DNA of 64,000 nucleotides from Sulfurimicrobium sp031426915 (GCA_031426915.1 JASJPB010000017.1:1-64000); one strand, 5' to 3'; positions 24,347-34,460 are shown, counted from the stretch's first letter. Notes: a model not told the origin generated them from the letters alone. Program-made: numbers and translations.

Positions 24347-25428
24347 TGTTGAACGAGCCCGGTCAAGGTCGCGCGCAGGTCGTCGGCTGGAACTTCCCCT
24401 GTAACCACACCTTTTCCAATACCTTTCAGCAATACAAAACGGATCTTGCCTTCTTCAACTTTCTTGTCCAGGCCCATCATGTCAAGGTAGGCATCCACAC
24501 CAAGCGCCGGCGCGGTATCAGGCAATCTCGCCCGCCTGAACAAATCCCGGACACGTGCCAGCTCTATTTCGCTGATCCAGCCAAGTCGTCGCGACAAATC
24601 CACAGCCAGTACGGTGCCGCCTGCTACCGCCTCCCCGTGTAACCAATTTCCGTAACCCATGCCCGCTTCGATGGCATGGCCAAACGTATGCCCCAAATTC
24701 AGAAGCGCGCGAACGCCGCCTTCCCTTTCATCGGCCGCGACGACTTCCGCCTTGTTCTGGCATGAGCGGAAAATGGCGTAAGACAGTGCTTCATGATCGC
24801 GCGCCACTAGCTTGTCGACGTTCTGTTCCAGCCACTCGAAAAATGACAGGTCCCGGATGAGCCCGTACTTGATTACCTCTGCGAGTCCTGCAGACAATTC
24901 GCGATCAGGCAAGGTATCAAGCGTTGCCGTGTCCGCCAGCACGACTCTGGGCTGGTAGAATGCCCCGATCATGTTCTTACCCAGAGGGTGATTAATCCCG
25001 GTTTTACCCCCGACAGAAGAGTCTACCTGGGCCAGCAGAGTGGTCGGAATCTGAATAAACGGCACACCACGCAAGTAGGTTGCCGCTGCATACCCGGTCA
25101 AGTCGCCTATCACTCCACCGCCTAGTGCAATCAACGTGGTCTTGCGCTCGCAACGGTGTTGCAGCAAAGCATCGTAGATCCGACTCAGGGTTTCTGCATT
25201 CTTGTATTTCTCACCATCGGGCAGGATGATAGGAAGCACATCAACGCCCTGATGCTGTAACGTTCGGGTTAGGGCATCCAGATAGAGAGGCGCGACCGTG
25301 GTGTTGGTGACAATAGCCGCTCTTTTTTGCGCCAGGAATGGCAAAATTAGGTCGGCGTTTCCAAGCAGGTTTGCTCCAATATGAATTGGATAGGAGCGAT
25401 CACCTAGTTCAACGGTCAGGGTTTGCAT
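24343..25428 (-). CDS. aroB: 3-dehydroquinate synthase
   Basis: NAD- and metal-dependent conversion of DAHP to 3-dehydroquinate, second step of the shikimate pathway. GGGVIGDLTGYAAATYLRG and PTTLLAQVDSSVGGKTGIN form the NAD/substrate site; metal ligands are Glu in AEVIKYG and His in NLGHTFGHAIE and LHGEAVAGG. 361 aa. Its first codons overlap the aroK end by 20 bp, giving the conserved pilQ-aroK-aroB order. Confidence 0.97.
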   Translation of the reverse strand: MQTLTVELGDRSYPIHIGANLLGNADLILPFLAQKRAAIVTNTTVAPLYLDALTRTLQHQGVDVLPIILPDGEKYKNAETLSRIYDALLQHRCERKTTLIALGGGVIGDLTGYAAATYLRGVPFIQIPTTLLAQVDSSVGGKTGINHPLGKNMIGAFYQPRVVLADTATLDTLPDRELSAGLAEVIKYGLIRDLSFFEWLEQNVDKLVARDHEALSYAIFRSCQNKAEVVAADEREGGVRALLNLGHTFGHAIEAGMGYGNWLHGEAVAGGTVLAVDLSRRLGWISEIELARVRDLFRRARLPDTAPALGVDAYLDMMGLDKKVEEGKIRFVLLKGIGKGVVTGEVPADDLRATLTGLVQH

Positions 25429-25939
25429 TTTTCAATTTCTGTTCCAGTTGACGTACCAGACCATGTACGCTCTGATCGCCGGTATCCATGATAATATCCG
25501 CCATTCCACGATAAATGGGGTCGCGCTGAGCAAACAACTCCTGTAATTTTGCCCTCGGATCCGCTGTTTGAAGTAGTGGACGATTCCTGTCGTGACGGGT
25601 ACGCTGCCACAAATCCCTTACCTGCGCCCGCAAATATACAACGGTACCACCGTTCTGCAGGTTGCGGCGGTTCTCCTCCCGCAGCACAGCGCCGCCACCA
25701 GTCGCCAGCACAAGATCACGTTGTTGGCACAGTTCCGCAATCACAATCGACTCACGCTCACGAAATCCAGCCTCACCTTCGAGCTCGAAGATAAGGGGGA
25801 TATTCACCCCGGTGCGGCGTTCAATCTCGTGATCGGAATCGATAAAGATTTTGTTCAGGTGTCTGGCAAGCAATTTGCCGACAGTTGTTTTTCCCGCACC
25901 CATAAGGCCGACGAGAATAATATTATTCGAATGAAGCAT
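25409..25939 (-). CDS. aroK: Shikimate kinase
   Basis: Phosphorylates shikimate at O3. P-loop GLMGAGKTTVG (residues 11-21), shikimate-binding DSDHEIE and the GGGAVLR loop, and lid arginines in RTRHDRNRP. The ATG at 25939 (MLHSNNIILVG) gives 176 aa; the upstream extension of the frame has no family match. It follows pilQ after a 213-bp gap. Confidence 0.97.
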   Translation of the reverse strand: MLHSNNIILVGLMGAGKTTVGKLLARHLNKIFIDSDHEIERRTGVNIPLIFELEGEAGFRERESIVIAELCQQRDLVLATGGGAVLREENRRNLQNGGTVVYLRAQVRDLWQRTRHDRNRPLLQTADPRAKLQELFAQRDPIYRGMADIIMDTGDQSVHGLVRQLEQKLKNANPDR

Positions 25940-26152
25940 GGGCCGTAATGATAGCGGCTTGAAGGACTTTTGACCAATATGTAAATGGTCAAGAGAAAAA
26001 ATCTGTATTTTCCTGCTTGGCGCTGAGTGACAGGGAGAATTTGCAGCGGGATAGCAACAACTTACTCCCCTGCAATGCAAATCCCCATGTCCGCCACTAA
26101 AGTCTCAAGATCATACAAGCTAAACCACTCATACACCTTAACTTGTGCCGAA
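25940..26152. other. Spacer between pilQ and aroK with a short inverted repeat
   Basis: A 213-bp non-coding gap inside the pilMNOPQ-aroKB run. It contains TTGACCA (25970-25976) and its complement TGGTCAA (25986-25992), a 7-bp dyad with a nine-base loop, close upstream of aroK. No U-run follows in the direction of transcription, so it does not look like a terminator; it may be an operator or an mRNA stem. No convincing promoter was found. Confidence 0.35.
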
Positions 26153-28456
26153 TTATTGAATATTCAGACTTTCCTTAACAATCCTGGGTGTTATGAATAT
26201 CATTAATTCACGCTTGTCATCCGATCTATTTGTCTTCTTGAACAGGCTTCCCAGCAAAGGAATATCGCCAAGCATCGGTACCTTTTCGACATCGTTATGC
26301 GTCGTCTGTTCAAAAATTCCGCCCAAGACTGCAGTGTCACCGTTATTCACCAGTATTTGGGTTTTTACACGGTTAATATTGATTGCCGGACCCGATGGGG
26401 TGTCGGCACCTCGTGAATCCTTGGTTATCTCCACATCCATCAGGATGGAGTCATTGTTCAATACCTGTGGATTAACCAATAAGCACAACAACGCATCCCT
26501 GAAGAGGGTATATGTGCCACTAATTCCCACACTCAGGTAAGGCAGTTGAACACCTTGAATAATTGCTGCGGGACGCTGATTGGAGGCCATTACCCGCGGA
26601 TTGGATATGACGTTGCCTCGATTGTCCGCTTCCATGGCAGACAACTCAAGGCTCACCATATTTCCACTGCCGAGATTCAGCAGCGTCATCGCAAGGGACC
26701 CGGCAGCATTTGGAATCCCCAGATTTACATTGGAATTGCCCACACCCCCCTTATCTCCATTTGGCGTACCCCCCAAGAGCGGATTCTGGGTATAGGTGCG
26801 TGTGGTCGCTGTTTCACTGATAATGGGTCCGGCAACTAAGCGCGGAGGCATACCGATCGCCGTCAGCACGGAGTTTTCAAGGTTCTGAGATGCCGAGATT
26901 CGATTATTGCCAACTACGCCTGCGTTTTGCCCTCCCAGTCGAACGCCAAGCTGCTTGCCAAATTCGCTTGCCGCAAGAACCACACGCGCTTCTATCATCA
27001 CCTGTCTGGCGGGAACATCCACCAGCGCCAATAAGCGCCGTATCTCTTCATGCTTGCTTGGAATGTCATTCACAATCAGCATGTTTGTCTTCGTTTCAAA
27101 CGTGGCGGTGCCCCGTTTTGACAATATCTTCTGCACTCCCGCAGCGGCAGCACCAGCTGATTGCGTTCCAGTCGCTACGCTTTTTACACCCACCGATGCA
27201 GGGGCACACGTAGCATCATCCGCAGTGCTACTCGAAGTAGCGAATTCGCCAGTCAACATTCTCCTGGCCTGGTCAGCTCGCAAATAATTCAGTGCGTAAT
27301 ATTCAGTCTGCAAAGTTTCCAGTTCGGTAAGTTGCTGCTTTGATTCCAGCTCATTTTTTTCCTTGATGGCAAGTTCGTCACGTGGAGCGATCCACACTAC
27401 ATTGCCATTCTTTCGTTTATCCAGGTCTTTTGCCTTCAGGATAATGTCTAATGCCTGATCCCATGGGACATCCTTCAATCTCAGTGTCAAGGTACCGCTT
27501 ACGGTATCACTGGTAATGATATTGAGGTTGGTGAAATCGGCAATTACCTGCAATACCGTACGAACTTCCACATTCTGGAAATTCAGGGATAGCTTCTCTC
27601 CTGCGTACCCGATCTTACCGCTTTGTACCATTTTATTGGGGTCTTCTATTACCTGTTTTACGTCGATATAAAATTGCTTATCGGCTTGGTACGCAGAATA
27701 TTCCCACAGGCCTTGTGGCTCGATTACCATGCGGACATTCTTGCCCTGGACGAATGAGGCCACCGCTTGAACTGGCGTACCAAAGTCCATCACATCCAGT
27801 CTTCGTTCAAGATTGCCCGGCAATGTTGCATCAACAAAATCGACAACGAGATTCTTGCCCTGTTTGCGGATGTCGATTCCCGTAGTTGCATCGGAAAGTC
27901 CAACCACTATCCGGCCTTCCCCATTGCTCCCGCGGCGGAAATCTATTTCATGCAAACTGTGTTTTTTCTTGCTCGCACCACCCTCAGCAAAGCGCGCTGT
28001 TACATTTGCGTTTGATGCAGTCGGGGTTGGCCCTTGAAGCGTTACATATAAATCTTTTCCTTCCATGCGAGTCTCATAGCTGACAGGCTTGACAAGGTTC
28101 ATAACTAGACGGGTTCGGTTACCGGCTTGAACTATATTCACCGAACGCAAACCACCCTGTCCAACCTCTATGGTATTTTTACCGAGCAAATTGGCTGTTG
28201 CGGGAAAATCCAGAGCAATGCGTGGCGGATTGTTGGTTGTAAACCCGGCAGGAGGCGTAGGCAGTGCCTGCTTCAGGCTGATTTTTACTTCAACCCGCTC
28301 CCCCTGGAAGGTTGAATACCCTAGGTTTTCTATCCCGTTACTGGGCTCTTGTACCGGCCCATCGGCTTCTGCTGCATGCGCTATAACCGCAGCCGAAAGT
28401 AGTACAGCGCATGCCATACGGAATATTTTGTCCATCATCAATTTCGCTGTATTCAT
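26153..28456 (-). CDS. pilQ: Type IV pilus secretin
   Basis: Outer-membrane channel through which the pilus passes, 767 aa. A signal peptide (ending near AHAAEA) is followed by two AMIN domains (about 45-150 and 165-270) that bind peptidoglycan, an STN/N0 domain with LSLNFQNVEVRTVLQVIADF, an N1-type domain interrupted by an Ala/Ser-rich insert (about 405-440), and the secretin domain from about 500 to the end, closing with VPMLGDIPLLGSLFK and LMIFITPRIV. The ATG follows AGAGGG by six bases. It ends the pilMNOPQ cluster. Confidence 0.96.
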   Translation of the reverse strand: MNTAKLMMDKIFRMACAVLLSAAVIAHAAEADGPVQEPSNGIENLGYSTFQGERVEVKISLKQALPTPPAGFTTNNPPRIALDFPATANLLGKNTIEVGQGGLRSVNIVQAGNRTRLVMNLVKPVSYETRMEGKDLYVTLQGPTPTASNANVTARFAEGGASKKKHSLHEIDFRRGSNGEGRIVVGLSDATTGIDIRKQGKNLVVDFVDATLPGNLERRLDVMDFGTPVQAVASFVQGKNVRMVIEPQGLWEYSAYQADKQFYIDVKQVIEDPNKMVQSGKIGYAGEKLSLNFQNVEVRTVLQVIADFTNLNIITSDTVSGTLTLRLKDVPWDQALDIILKAKDLDKRKNGNVVWIAPRDELAIKEKNELESKQQLTELETLQTEYYALNYLRADQARRMLTGEFATSSSTADDATCAPASVGVKSVATGTQSAGAAAAGVQKILSKRGTATFETKTNMLIVNDIPSKHEEIRRLLALVDVPARQVMIEARVVLAASEFGKQLGVRLGGQNAGVVGNNRISASQNLENSVLTAIGMPPRLVAGPIISETATTRTYTQNPLLGGTPNGDKGGVGNSNVNLGIPNAAGSLAMTLLNLGSGNMVSLELSAMEADNRGNVISNPRVMASNQRPAAIIQGVQLPYLSVGISGTYTLFRDALLCLLVNPQVLNNDSILMDVEITKDSRGADTPSGPAININRVKTQILVNNGDTAVLGGIFEQTTHNDVEKVPMLGDIPLLGSLFKKTNRSDDKRELMIFITPRIVKESLNIQ

Positions 28457-28464
28457 GGCGCCCT

Positions 28465-29001
28465 CTAATTCTTAGATTGGCCTTGGCTTGATTCTTCAAC
28501 CAAGGTCATACTGTTGGATCTTTCAGCCCATTCGCCTGCACTGTCTTCAATTATCTCCGTGAGTGAAACCTGAAGTTCGGTAATATTTGTAACAATGCCG
28601 TAATTCACACCCATATAATTTCCAATTTTCACACGGTAAAGGCTGTTGTCCGGTGCTTTTATCAGGGCATGCATAATATTGCCCTGTTGTAAGGAGCCGA
28701 CCATTTTGAGTTTTTCTAACTCATAAGCCTCCAGTGGCTCCTTGCGTCTGTTCATATCCGGCTGGAGACCGCCACCACCTGCATTTGGTGTCGATGATTT
28801 CAACTTACGAGGCTTAAATGGTTCTGACAAATCAAACGCTTCATACGGAAAGGGTTCGTAAGGTTTTACTTCTGGCAAGGCATCAACCTTGCCCCTCATT
28901 CCCTGACCTGCGTCTTGAACAAAACTCACCAGATCGTCATGCTGCCCGCCGCCACAGGCGGCTAGCCCTACGGTCAAGGCTGTGATGATCGGCCATCTCA
29001 T
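28465..29001 (-). CDS. pilP: Type IV pilus inner-membrane lipoprotein
   Basis: Periplasmic lipoprotein of the alignment subcomplex linking PilNO to PilQ; 178 aa. The lipobox LAAC puts the lipidated Cys at about residue 16. A proline-rich linker (PEVKPYEPFPYEAF) leads to the HR-like beta domain with LEAYELEKLKMVGSLQ and YMGVNYGIVTNI. Its start overlaps the pilO stop. Confidence 0.95.
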   Translation of the reverse strand: MRWPIITALTVGLAACGGGQHDDLVSFVQDAGQGMRGKVDALPEVKPYEPFPYEAFDLSEPFKPRKLKSSTPNAGGGGLQPDMNRRKEPLEAYELEKLKMVGSLQQGNIMHALIKAPDNSLYRVKIGNYMGVNYGIVTNITELQVSLTEIIEDSAGEWAERSNSMTLVEESSQGQSKN

Positions 29002-29621
29002 TTTTTCGCCCCCTTGGCTGGTTTTTTCTGGGCGGAAGCTTCAGATTCATCTAGATAGCGGTAGGTCTTCGCTACACAATCCATGGTCAACCTACCGTCC
29101 TTGGTCATTTCGATCTTGACGTCATTGAGCGTCACGATACGCGGCAACTGGGCAACATCGCTAGCAAAGTTGCCCAGATCATGATAACCACCTGTCACCT
29201 TGATCGTAACTGGCAATTCCGCATAAAACTCGGACACGGATTCATTAGGGGCAGGCTTAAACAATTCGAATTCCAGCCCTCGACCTAACCCTGCCTGATT
29301 TATGTCCACCAACAGGGCATCCATTTCAGATTTGTTCGGTAGTTGCTTGAGCAGCGCACCGAATGACTGCTCGATTTCTATATTCTGCTGGCGGTAAGTT
29401 TCGAGGTTGATAGCCTGCTTCTTTTTTGCCAAGTAAACGTCACGCAACTTTGTCTCTTCCTCCTTTGCTGATTCAAGCTGTTCCAATTGGCCGCTCCAGT
29501 CGAACCAATAGCCTGCGAATATGACAGCGATCAGCAAAGCCGCAAGCACCAGGATTTTGGGCAGAACGGGCCACCCGCCGATGTCCTTAAGATTCAGGGT
29601 TTTCAAATCTTCAAGGTTCAT
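28998..29621 (-). CDS. pilO: Type IV pilus assembly protein PilO
   Basis: Bitopic inner-membrane protein of 207 aa that dimerises with PilN. One membrane segment (about residues 23-45) is followed by a coiled coil (48-90) and a ferredoxin-like periplasmic domain (ELPVTIKVTGGYHDLGNFAS). A short Lys/Ala-rich tail ends the protein. Overlaps of four bases with both pilN and pilP imply coupled translation. Confidence 0.95.
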   Translation of the reverse strand: MNLEDLKTLNLKDIGGWPVLPKILVLAALLIAVIFAGYWFDWSGQLEQLESAKEEETKLRDVYLAKKKQAINLETYRQQNIEIEQSFGALLKQLPNKSEMDALLVDINQAGLGRGLEFELFKPAPNESVSEFYAELPVTIKVTGGYHDLGNFASDVAQLPRIVTLNDVKIEMTKDGRLTMDCVAKTYRYLDESEASAQKKPAKGAKK

Positions 29622-30256
29622 GCCTTCTTGTCCTTGCTATTGATAGGCGGCATTTCTTTATCGCCAACCGCTTTCTTTCCGGCTTTATTGCCAGCGCCGC
29701 CAGAAGCATCTGTTGGGGGGGATAGCTTTACATTCAGGATAAATTCGCTAATGCGCAAGCTGTTCAATATTGTTGCCTTGGTTTCAATCAGTTCCGGCTT
29801 TTCGAGCCAAGGGGAAGCCTCCAAATTTCGCATCAAAGAAGCGACTCGTGCGTTGGACTGAGCATACCCTGTCAGCTTGACATCAACGCCCTTCTGCTCT
29901 ACCGCCTTTAAGTACACCCCATCTGGCAATTGACGAACCAGCTGGTCAAATAAATGGACTACTTGCGCGCGATTGGCCTGCAAAGCCTCGACAACTTTTT
30001 TACGCTCCAGAAGTGCCGTGATCTTATCCTTGAGTCCTTTTATCTCTTCTATTTCCTTATCCAGCTTCGCAGCCTCTGCCTTAAGAAAGGCATTGCGTCC
30101 TTCCTGGTGGCTGATTTTTCCAGCCATAATCGTATGCCCAGCCCCCGCCACGACCAGGCCCAGACCCAGCACCAAACCGGCAAGAACGAAAAACTGTCGC
30201 TGGCGCGCGGTTCGTTTTTGCTCGCGATGCGGTAAAAGATTTATGCGGACTGTCAT
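29618..30256 (-). CDS. pilN: Type IV pilus assembly protein PilN
   Basis: Bitopic inner-membrane partner of PilO and PilM. The N-terminal INLLPHRE motif (residues 4-11), which docks into PilM, is intact. A membrane segment (about 20-42), a coiled coil and a periplasmic domain follow; a Lys/Gly-rich tail ends it. The ATG at 30256 has GGAGG eight bases upstream and overlaps the pilM stop; the longer frame from 30286 is inside pilM. 212 aa. Confidence 0.95.
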   Translation of the reverse strand: MTVRINLLPHREQKRTARQRQFFVLAGLVLGLGLVVAGAGHTIMAGKISHQEGRNAFLKAEAAKLDKEIEEIKGLKDKITALLERKKVVEALQANRAQVVHLFDQLVRQLPDGVYLKAVEQKGVDVKLTGYAQSNARVASLMRNLEASPWLEKPELIETKATILNSLRISEFILNVKLSPPTDASGGAGNKAGKKAVGDKEMPPINSKDKKA

Positions 30257-31326
30257 TGGTCGAACCTCCGCAAAGCCAGGCCGCATGCAATCAGCAATGC
30301 AGGAGCATCAGCGGTCAGTTGTTTGGGTTTGACACGGGAAGACAATGCCATATTGGCAAAGGGGTTGGCGATCATCGTGCTAACTTGCGTACGACTGGCA
30401 ACCACTTCATCCAAGCCCTGGATCATGGCACAGCCTCCGGCGAGAAGAATGTGATCCACCCGGTTAAACTGGGTGGAAGAGAAGAAGAACTGCAGTGCTC
30501 GCGCAACCTCCAGCGCCAAGGTATCCATAAAAGGCTGAAGCGTTTCGGGTTCATAATTATCCGGCAAACCGCCCTGACGCTTGGCAATTTCCGCTTCTTC
30601 CGCCGACAAGCTATAACGGCGCTGGATTTCCTGAGTCAGTTGATTGCCGCCAAAACTTTGTTCCCGTAAATACACTGACTGATTGTTATGCAGCACGTTG
30701 ATATGGGTCATGGCAGCACCAATATCCACGATAGCGACCGTCTGGTCCAAGCCGCCGCCGGGCAGTTGGCGAGCAATCAATTCATAAGCTGTTTGCGTGG
30801 CATAGGACTCGATATCCATTACCATCGGTTTGAGACCAGCAGCCTCCGCGGCCGCTACGCGGTCATCGACCTTTTCCTTGCGCGAAGCGGCAATCAGTAC
30901 CTCCACCTCGTCCGGGTTGCCTGCAACAGGGCCAATGATCTGAAAATCCAGATTCACCTCATCCAGCGCGAACGGGATATATTGATTAGCCTCGGTCTCA
31001 ACCTGGAACTCCAGGTCCTGCTCCCTCAACCCAGCCTGAACGATGATTTTCTTGGTAATGACCGCCGCGGAAGGCAGGGCCAATGCAACATTCTTGATAC
31101 GCCCGCCCATGTGCTTCCATGCGCGCTTCAGCGTCTCACCAACTGCCTCAAGGTTGACAATATTGCCATCCACAACCGCGTCCTTCGGCAGCGACTCGAT
31201 TGAATAGCGCTCAACGCGAAACAGATCCCTGCCGGCCTCGGCGAGTTCAACCATTTTCACCGCCGAGGAGCTGATGTCCACCCCTATTAGAGGCGGCGAC
31301 TTGGCTTCCAAAAAATCGAATCGCAA
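30253..31326 (-). CDS. pilM: Type IV pilus assembly ATPase-like protein PilM
   Basis: Cytoplasmic actin-like protein (FtsA fold) that binds the PilN N-terminus; 357 aa. GVDISSSAVKMVEL (residues 16-29) is the phosphate-1 region, IVDIGAAMTHINVL the phosphate-2 region and HILLAGGCAMIQGLDE the adenosine region. First gene of pilMNOPQ, divergent from mrcA across 173 bp, an arrangement conserved in many proteobacteria. Confidence 0.96.
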   Translation of the reverse strand: MRFDFLEAKSPPLIGVDISSSAVKMVELAEAGRDLFRVERYSIESLPKDAVVDGNIVNLEAVGETLKRAWKHMGGRIKNVALALPSAAVITKKIIVQAGLREQDLEFQVETEANQYIPFALDEVNLDFQIIGPVAGNPDEVEVLIAASRKEKVDDRVAAAEAAGLKPMVMDIESYATQTAYELIARQLPGGGLDQTVAIVDIGAAMTHINVLHNNQSVYLREQSFGGNQLTQEIQRRYSLSAEEAEIAKRQGGLPDNYEPETLQPFMDTLALEVARALQFFFSSTQFNRVDHILLAGGCAMIQGLDEVVASRTQVSTMIANPFANMALSSRVKPKQLTADAPALLIACGLALRRFDQ

Positions 31327-31381
31327 GTAAATTTCCTTTCCGCATAGCCTGGTTAGGCGCGATACGCATATTTTACATTAA

Positions 31382-31410
31382 ATGCTAGCAGCAACTATAC
31401 ACTCTGTAAA
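31382..31410 (-). promoter_or_regulatory. Candidate promoter of pilMNOPQ
   Basis: On the minus strand TTTACA (31405-31410) and TAGCAT (31382-31387) are 17 bases apart, about 56 bases upstream of the pilM ATG. In the same 173-bp gap TATAAT lies on the plus strand at 31451-31456, 43 bases before mrcA, without a good -35. Confidence 0.4.
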
Positions 31411-31499
31411 CAATTTTTATGCAAATTTCCTTTTGCCAAGGATTCCTGTTTATAATCACGGGCAATTTACCATCACACCTTTATTATAGAAAATACCAT

Positions 31500-33827
31500 A
31501 TGGCTCTCCGTTGGTGGCACTACACCCTCCTGGTAGTGCTTACAGGCGGCCTCCTCGGCGCCGCGATGATCGCACTGGCTGTCACCCTGATTTACCCGCA
31601 GTTACCTTCCCTAGAAATTCTTACTGATTACCGGCCAAAAATTCCGCTGCGAATTTACACTGCGGATGGCGCACTGATTGGCGAGTTCGGTGAAGAACGA
31701 CGTGCGCTGGTAAAAATCAAGGAAGTCCCGGACGCCATGCGCCAAGCCATTCTGGCCGCCGAAGATGATCGTTTTTACCGGCATGGTGGAGTGGATTATC
31801 TTGGGGTGGCTCGTGCCGCTGTTGCCAACCTTACTGCTGGAGGAGCAAGAGAGGGCGCGAGTACTATCACCATGCAGGTGGCACGCAATTTCTTTCTCTC
31901 CAGCGAAAAAACCCTGACCAGGAAATTCAGCGAAGTCATGCTGGCGATGAAAATCGAGCACAACCTGTCCAAGGACCAAATTCTCGAACTCTACGTCAAC
32001 CAGATCTACCTAGGGCAACGGGCATATGGCTTTGCCGCCGCATCACAGCTTTATTTTGGCAAACCCCTGGCACAGGTAAATCTAGCTGAAGCCGCCATGC
32101 TCGCCGGCCTGCCCAAGGCACCGTCGCGCTACAACCCGGTGGTCAACCCCAAGCGCGCCAAGACCCGCCAGCAATATGTGCTGCGCCGCATGAAGGAATT
32201 GCGTTTCATCAACGATAGTGAATACCAAACAGCTTTGCAATTGCCGCTACATGTTCGTCACGACCTGCAGGTGGCTGAAGTGAAAGCCGATTATGTTGCG
32301 GAACTGGTACGTCAAAGTCTTTTCGAGCGCTATCAGGAGCAAATTTACAGTAGCGGCTTCAAGGTTTACACCACCCTGCGGCGACTGGACCAGGAAGCCG
32401 CCAACCTCGCCCTGCGTCAGGGTGTACTGGATTATGACAAACGTCACGGTTACCGCGGGCCGGAAGGCTTCCTGGATTTGTTGCCAAATGGCGCATCGCC
32501 TGAAGAGACGCTGGAAAACGCACTGGAAGAGGTTGATGAGGTTGCCGGCTTGTTGCCGGCCGTGGTTTTAGAAGCCAATCAGAAAAAGGTAAAGGTCTAT
32601 CACAAGAATGGCGACACCATAGAAATCAGCGGGGAAGGGTTGCGTTTCGCGCAGAAATTCCTTGCCGAAAACATGGAGTCCAGGCAGCGCTTGCGCAGAG
32701 GTTCCCTGGTCCGGGTAATGCTGGATGCGAAAGGAGGCTGGCAAATCGTCCAGTTACCCCAGGCCGAAGCGGCCCTGGTCTCCCTTGACCCTCATGATGG
32801 CGCGATCCGAGCCCTGGTGGGAGGCTTCGATTTCAACCGGAGCAAGTTCAACCATGTCACCCAAGCGTGGCGCCAGCCCGGATCCAGTTTCAAGCCTTTC
32901 ATTTATTCGGCTGCACTTGAAAAAGGCTTTACCCCAGCCACGGTCATCAACGACGCCCCGCTCTCCCTGCCTGGCGGCAACGCGGGCGAAGCATGGGAGC
33001 CGAAGAATTTTGACGGCACCTATTCCGGTCCGATCCGCCTGCGCACCGCCCTCACCAAATCCAAGAATCTCGTTTCAATCCGCATCCTGCAATCCATCGG
33101 GACGGAATATGCCCAAGACTATATAACTCATTTTGGTTTCAACGCAGCCCAACATCCCCCTTACCTGACCATGGCTCTTGGAGCCGGTTCCGTTACCCCC
33201 ATGCAAATGGTGGCGGGCTATTCAATATTCGCCAATGGCGGTTACCGCATCCAGCCTTATTTTATCGACCGCATTCTGGACTCCAGCGGCGCAACACTGT
33301 CGCAAACCAAACCGGTTCGCGCGGAAGATTCAGCGGAACGGGCAATTGATTCCCGCAACGCTTTCATCATGACCAGCCTGATGCAGGACGTGGTACGGCA
33401 TGGCACCGCCATCAAGGCAATGCAACTGGGTCGTCAGGATCTGGCCGGAAAAACAGGCACCACCAATGATCAGGTGGATGCATGGTTTTGCGGCTTCAAC
33501 TCCAGTTTGGTCGCTGTAGCCTGGATAGGCTTCGACCGCCCCCGCTCCCTGGGCGGAAGCGAGACCGGTGGCCAGGCCGCGCTGCCGATGTGGATCAGCT
33601 ATATGGGCAAGGCGCTAAAAAATACCGCGGAAAACAAATACCAGACGCCGGAAGGAATTGTCACCTTCAACATCAATCCGCAAAACGGCCGTAAAACCAG
33701 TGGCGATGGGATTCCCGAATACTTCTACCAGGAATACCCTCCACCGGCACAAAATTTATGGGAAGACGATTCAACCGGCATTATGGGGGGGAAAAGTACG
33801 GACGAGATCAGGGATCAACTATTCTAG
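31500..33827 (+). CDS. mrcA: Penicillin-binding protein 1A (bifunctional)
   Basis: Class A PBP of 775 aa making and cross-linking peptidoglycan. One N-terminal membrane anchor, then the GT51 domain (EDDRFYRHGGVDYLG with catalytic Glu; ASTITMQVARNFFLS), an OB-like insert (about 320-440), and the transpeptidase domain: SSFK (active Ser) in QPGSSFKPFIYSA, SKN in TKSKNLVS and KTG in LAGKTGTTNDQVDAWFCGF. I chose the ATG at 31500 (MALRWWHYTLL), which places the anchor at the N-terminus. The ribosome site is weak. Confidence 0.96.
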   Translation: MALRWWHYTLLVVLTGGLLGAAMIALAVTLIYPQLPSLEILTDYRPKIPLRIYTADGALIGEFGEERRALVKIKEVPDAMRQAILAAEDDRFYRHGGVDYLGVARAAVANLTAGGAREGASTITMQVARNFFLSSEKTLTRKFSEVMLAMKIEHNLSKDQILELYVNQIYLGQRAYGFAAASQLYFGKPLAQVNLAEAAMLAGLPKAPSRYNPVVNPKRAKTRQQYVLRRMKELRFINDSEYQTALQLPLHVRHDLQVAEVKADYVAELVRQSLFERYQEQIYSSGFKVYTTLRRLDQEAANLALRQGVLDYDKRHGYRGPEGFLDLLPNGASPEETLENALEEVDEVAGLLPAVVLEANQKKVKVYHKNGDTIEISGEGLRFAQKFLAENMESRQRLRRGSLVRVMLDAKGGWQIVQLPQAEAALVSLDPHDGAIRALVGGFDFNRSKFNHVTQAWRQPGSSFKPFIYSAALEKGFTPATVINDAPLSLPGGNAGEAWEPKNFDGTYSGPIRLRTALTKSKNLVSIRILQSIGTEYAQDYITHFGFNAAQHPPYLTMALGAGSVTPMQMVAGYSIFANGGYRIQPYFIDRILDSSGATLSQTKPVRAEDSAERAIDSRNAFIMTSLMQDVVRHGTAIKAMQLGRQDLAGKTGTTNDQVDAWFCGFNSSLVAVAWIGFDRPRSLGGSETGGQAALPMWISYMGKALKNTAENKYQTPEGIVTFNINPQNGRKTSGDGIPEYFYQEYPPPAQNLWEDDSTGIMGGKSTDEIRDQLF

Positions 33828-33848
33828 CGTGACAGGAAAACAATCTCT

Positions 33849-34460
33849 ATGATCAAAGACCTCCCTCCCCAGCGGCGCCAGATGCGCGAATTGATCGCCC
33901 AAACAGCGGCCCGCCTGATTGCCGAAGACGGGATACAGGATTATGCCGTTGCCAAACGCAAAGCGGCTCGACAGATGGGGGCTCCAGACAGCCACAGCCT
34001 TCCCGCCAACAGCGAAGTACAACAGGCGTTGCGCGCCTATCAGGAGCTATACCAAAAAGACGAGCAGCCATTACGACTGAAACAATTGCGGCAGGAGGCG
34101 CTGGGTTTTATGCTCTTGCTGGAGCGTTTCAACCCTCACCTCGCAGGTTCAGTGCTAACCGGTACCGCTACCCGACACTCGGATATCAACTTGCAACTAT
34201 TCACTGACAGCGCAAAAGAAGTTGAGCTCTTTCTGATTAATCGCAACATGCCCTATGAAACTGCTGAAAAACGATACTGGCTGGGTGACGAAACCTTTCA
34301 GGCCCCGACCTTCACTCTCTATGGCAACGCAACGGAAATCAAGATATCCGTGTTCGCCACCGACGATGTGCGTAAAGTAGTAAAGAATCTGATGGAAGGC
34401 AAGCCACTGGAGAGGGCCAGGATCAAACAAGTTGAGGCTCTGCTGGAAACAGGCTCCTAG
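33849..34460 (+). CDS. Uncharacterised protein with a nucleotidyltransferase-like segment
   Basis: A soluble 203-aa protein. The N-terminal half (1-95) is helical and charged. A segment near residues 99-118 reads GSVLTGTATRHSDINLQLF, which has the GS-x(n)-D-x-N-L pattern seen in minimal nucleotidyltransferase folds, and the following part is mixed alpha/beta. This resemblance is visual only. It is 21 bp downstream of mrcA and probably co-transcribed. I do not know its function. Confidence 0.65.
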   Translation: MIKDLPPQRRQMRELIAQTAARLIAEDGIQDYAVAKRKAARQMGAPDSHSLPANSEVQQALRAYQELYQKDEQPLRLKQLRQEALGFMLLLERFNPHLAGSVLTGTATRHSDINLQLFTDSAKEVELFLINRNMPYETAEKRYWLGDETFQAPTFTLYGNATEIKISVFATDDVRKVVKNLMEGKPLERARIKQVEALLETGS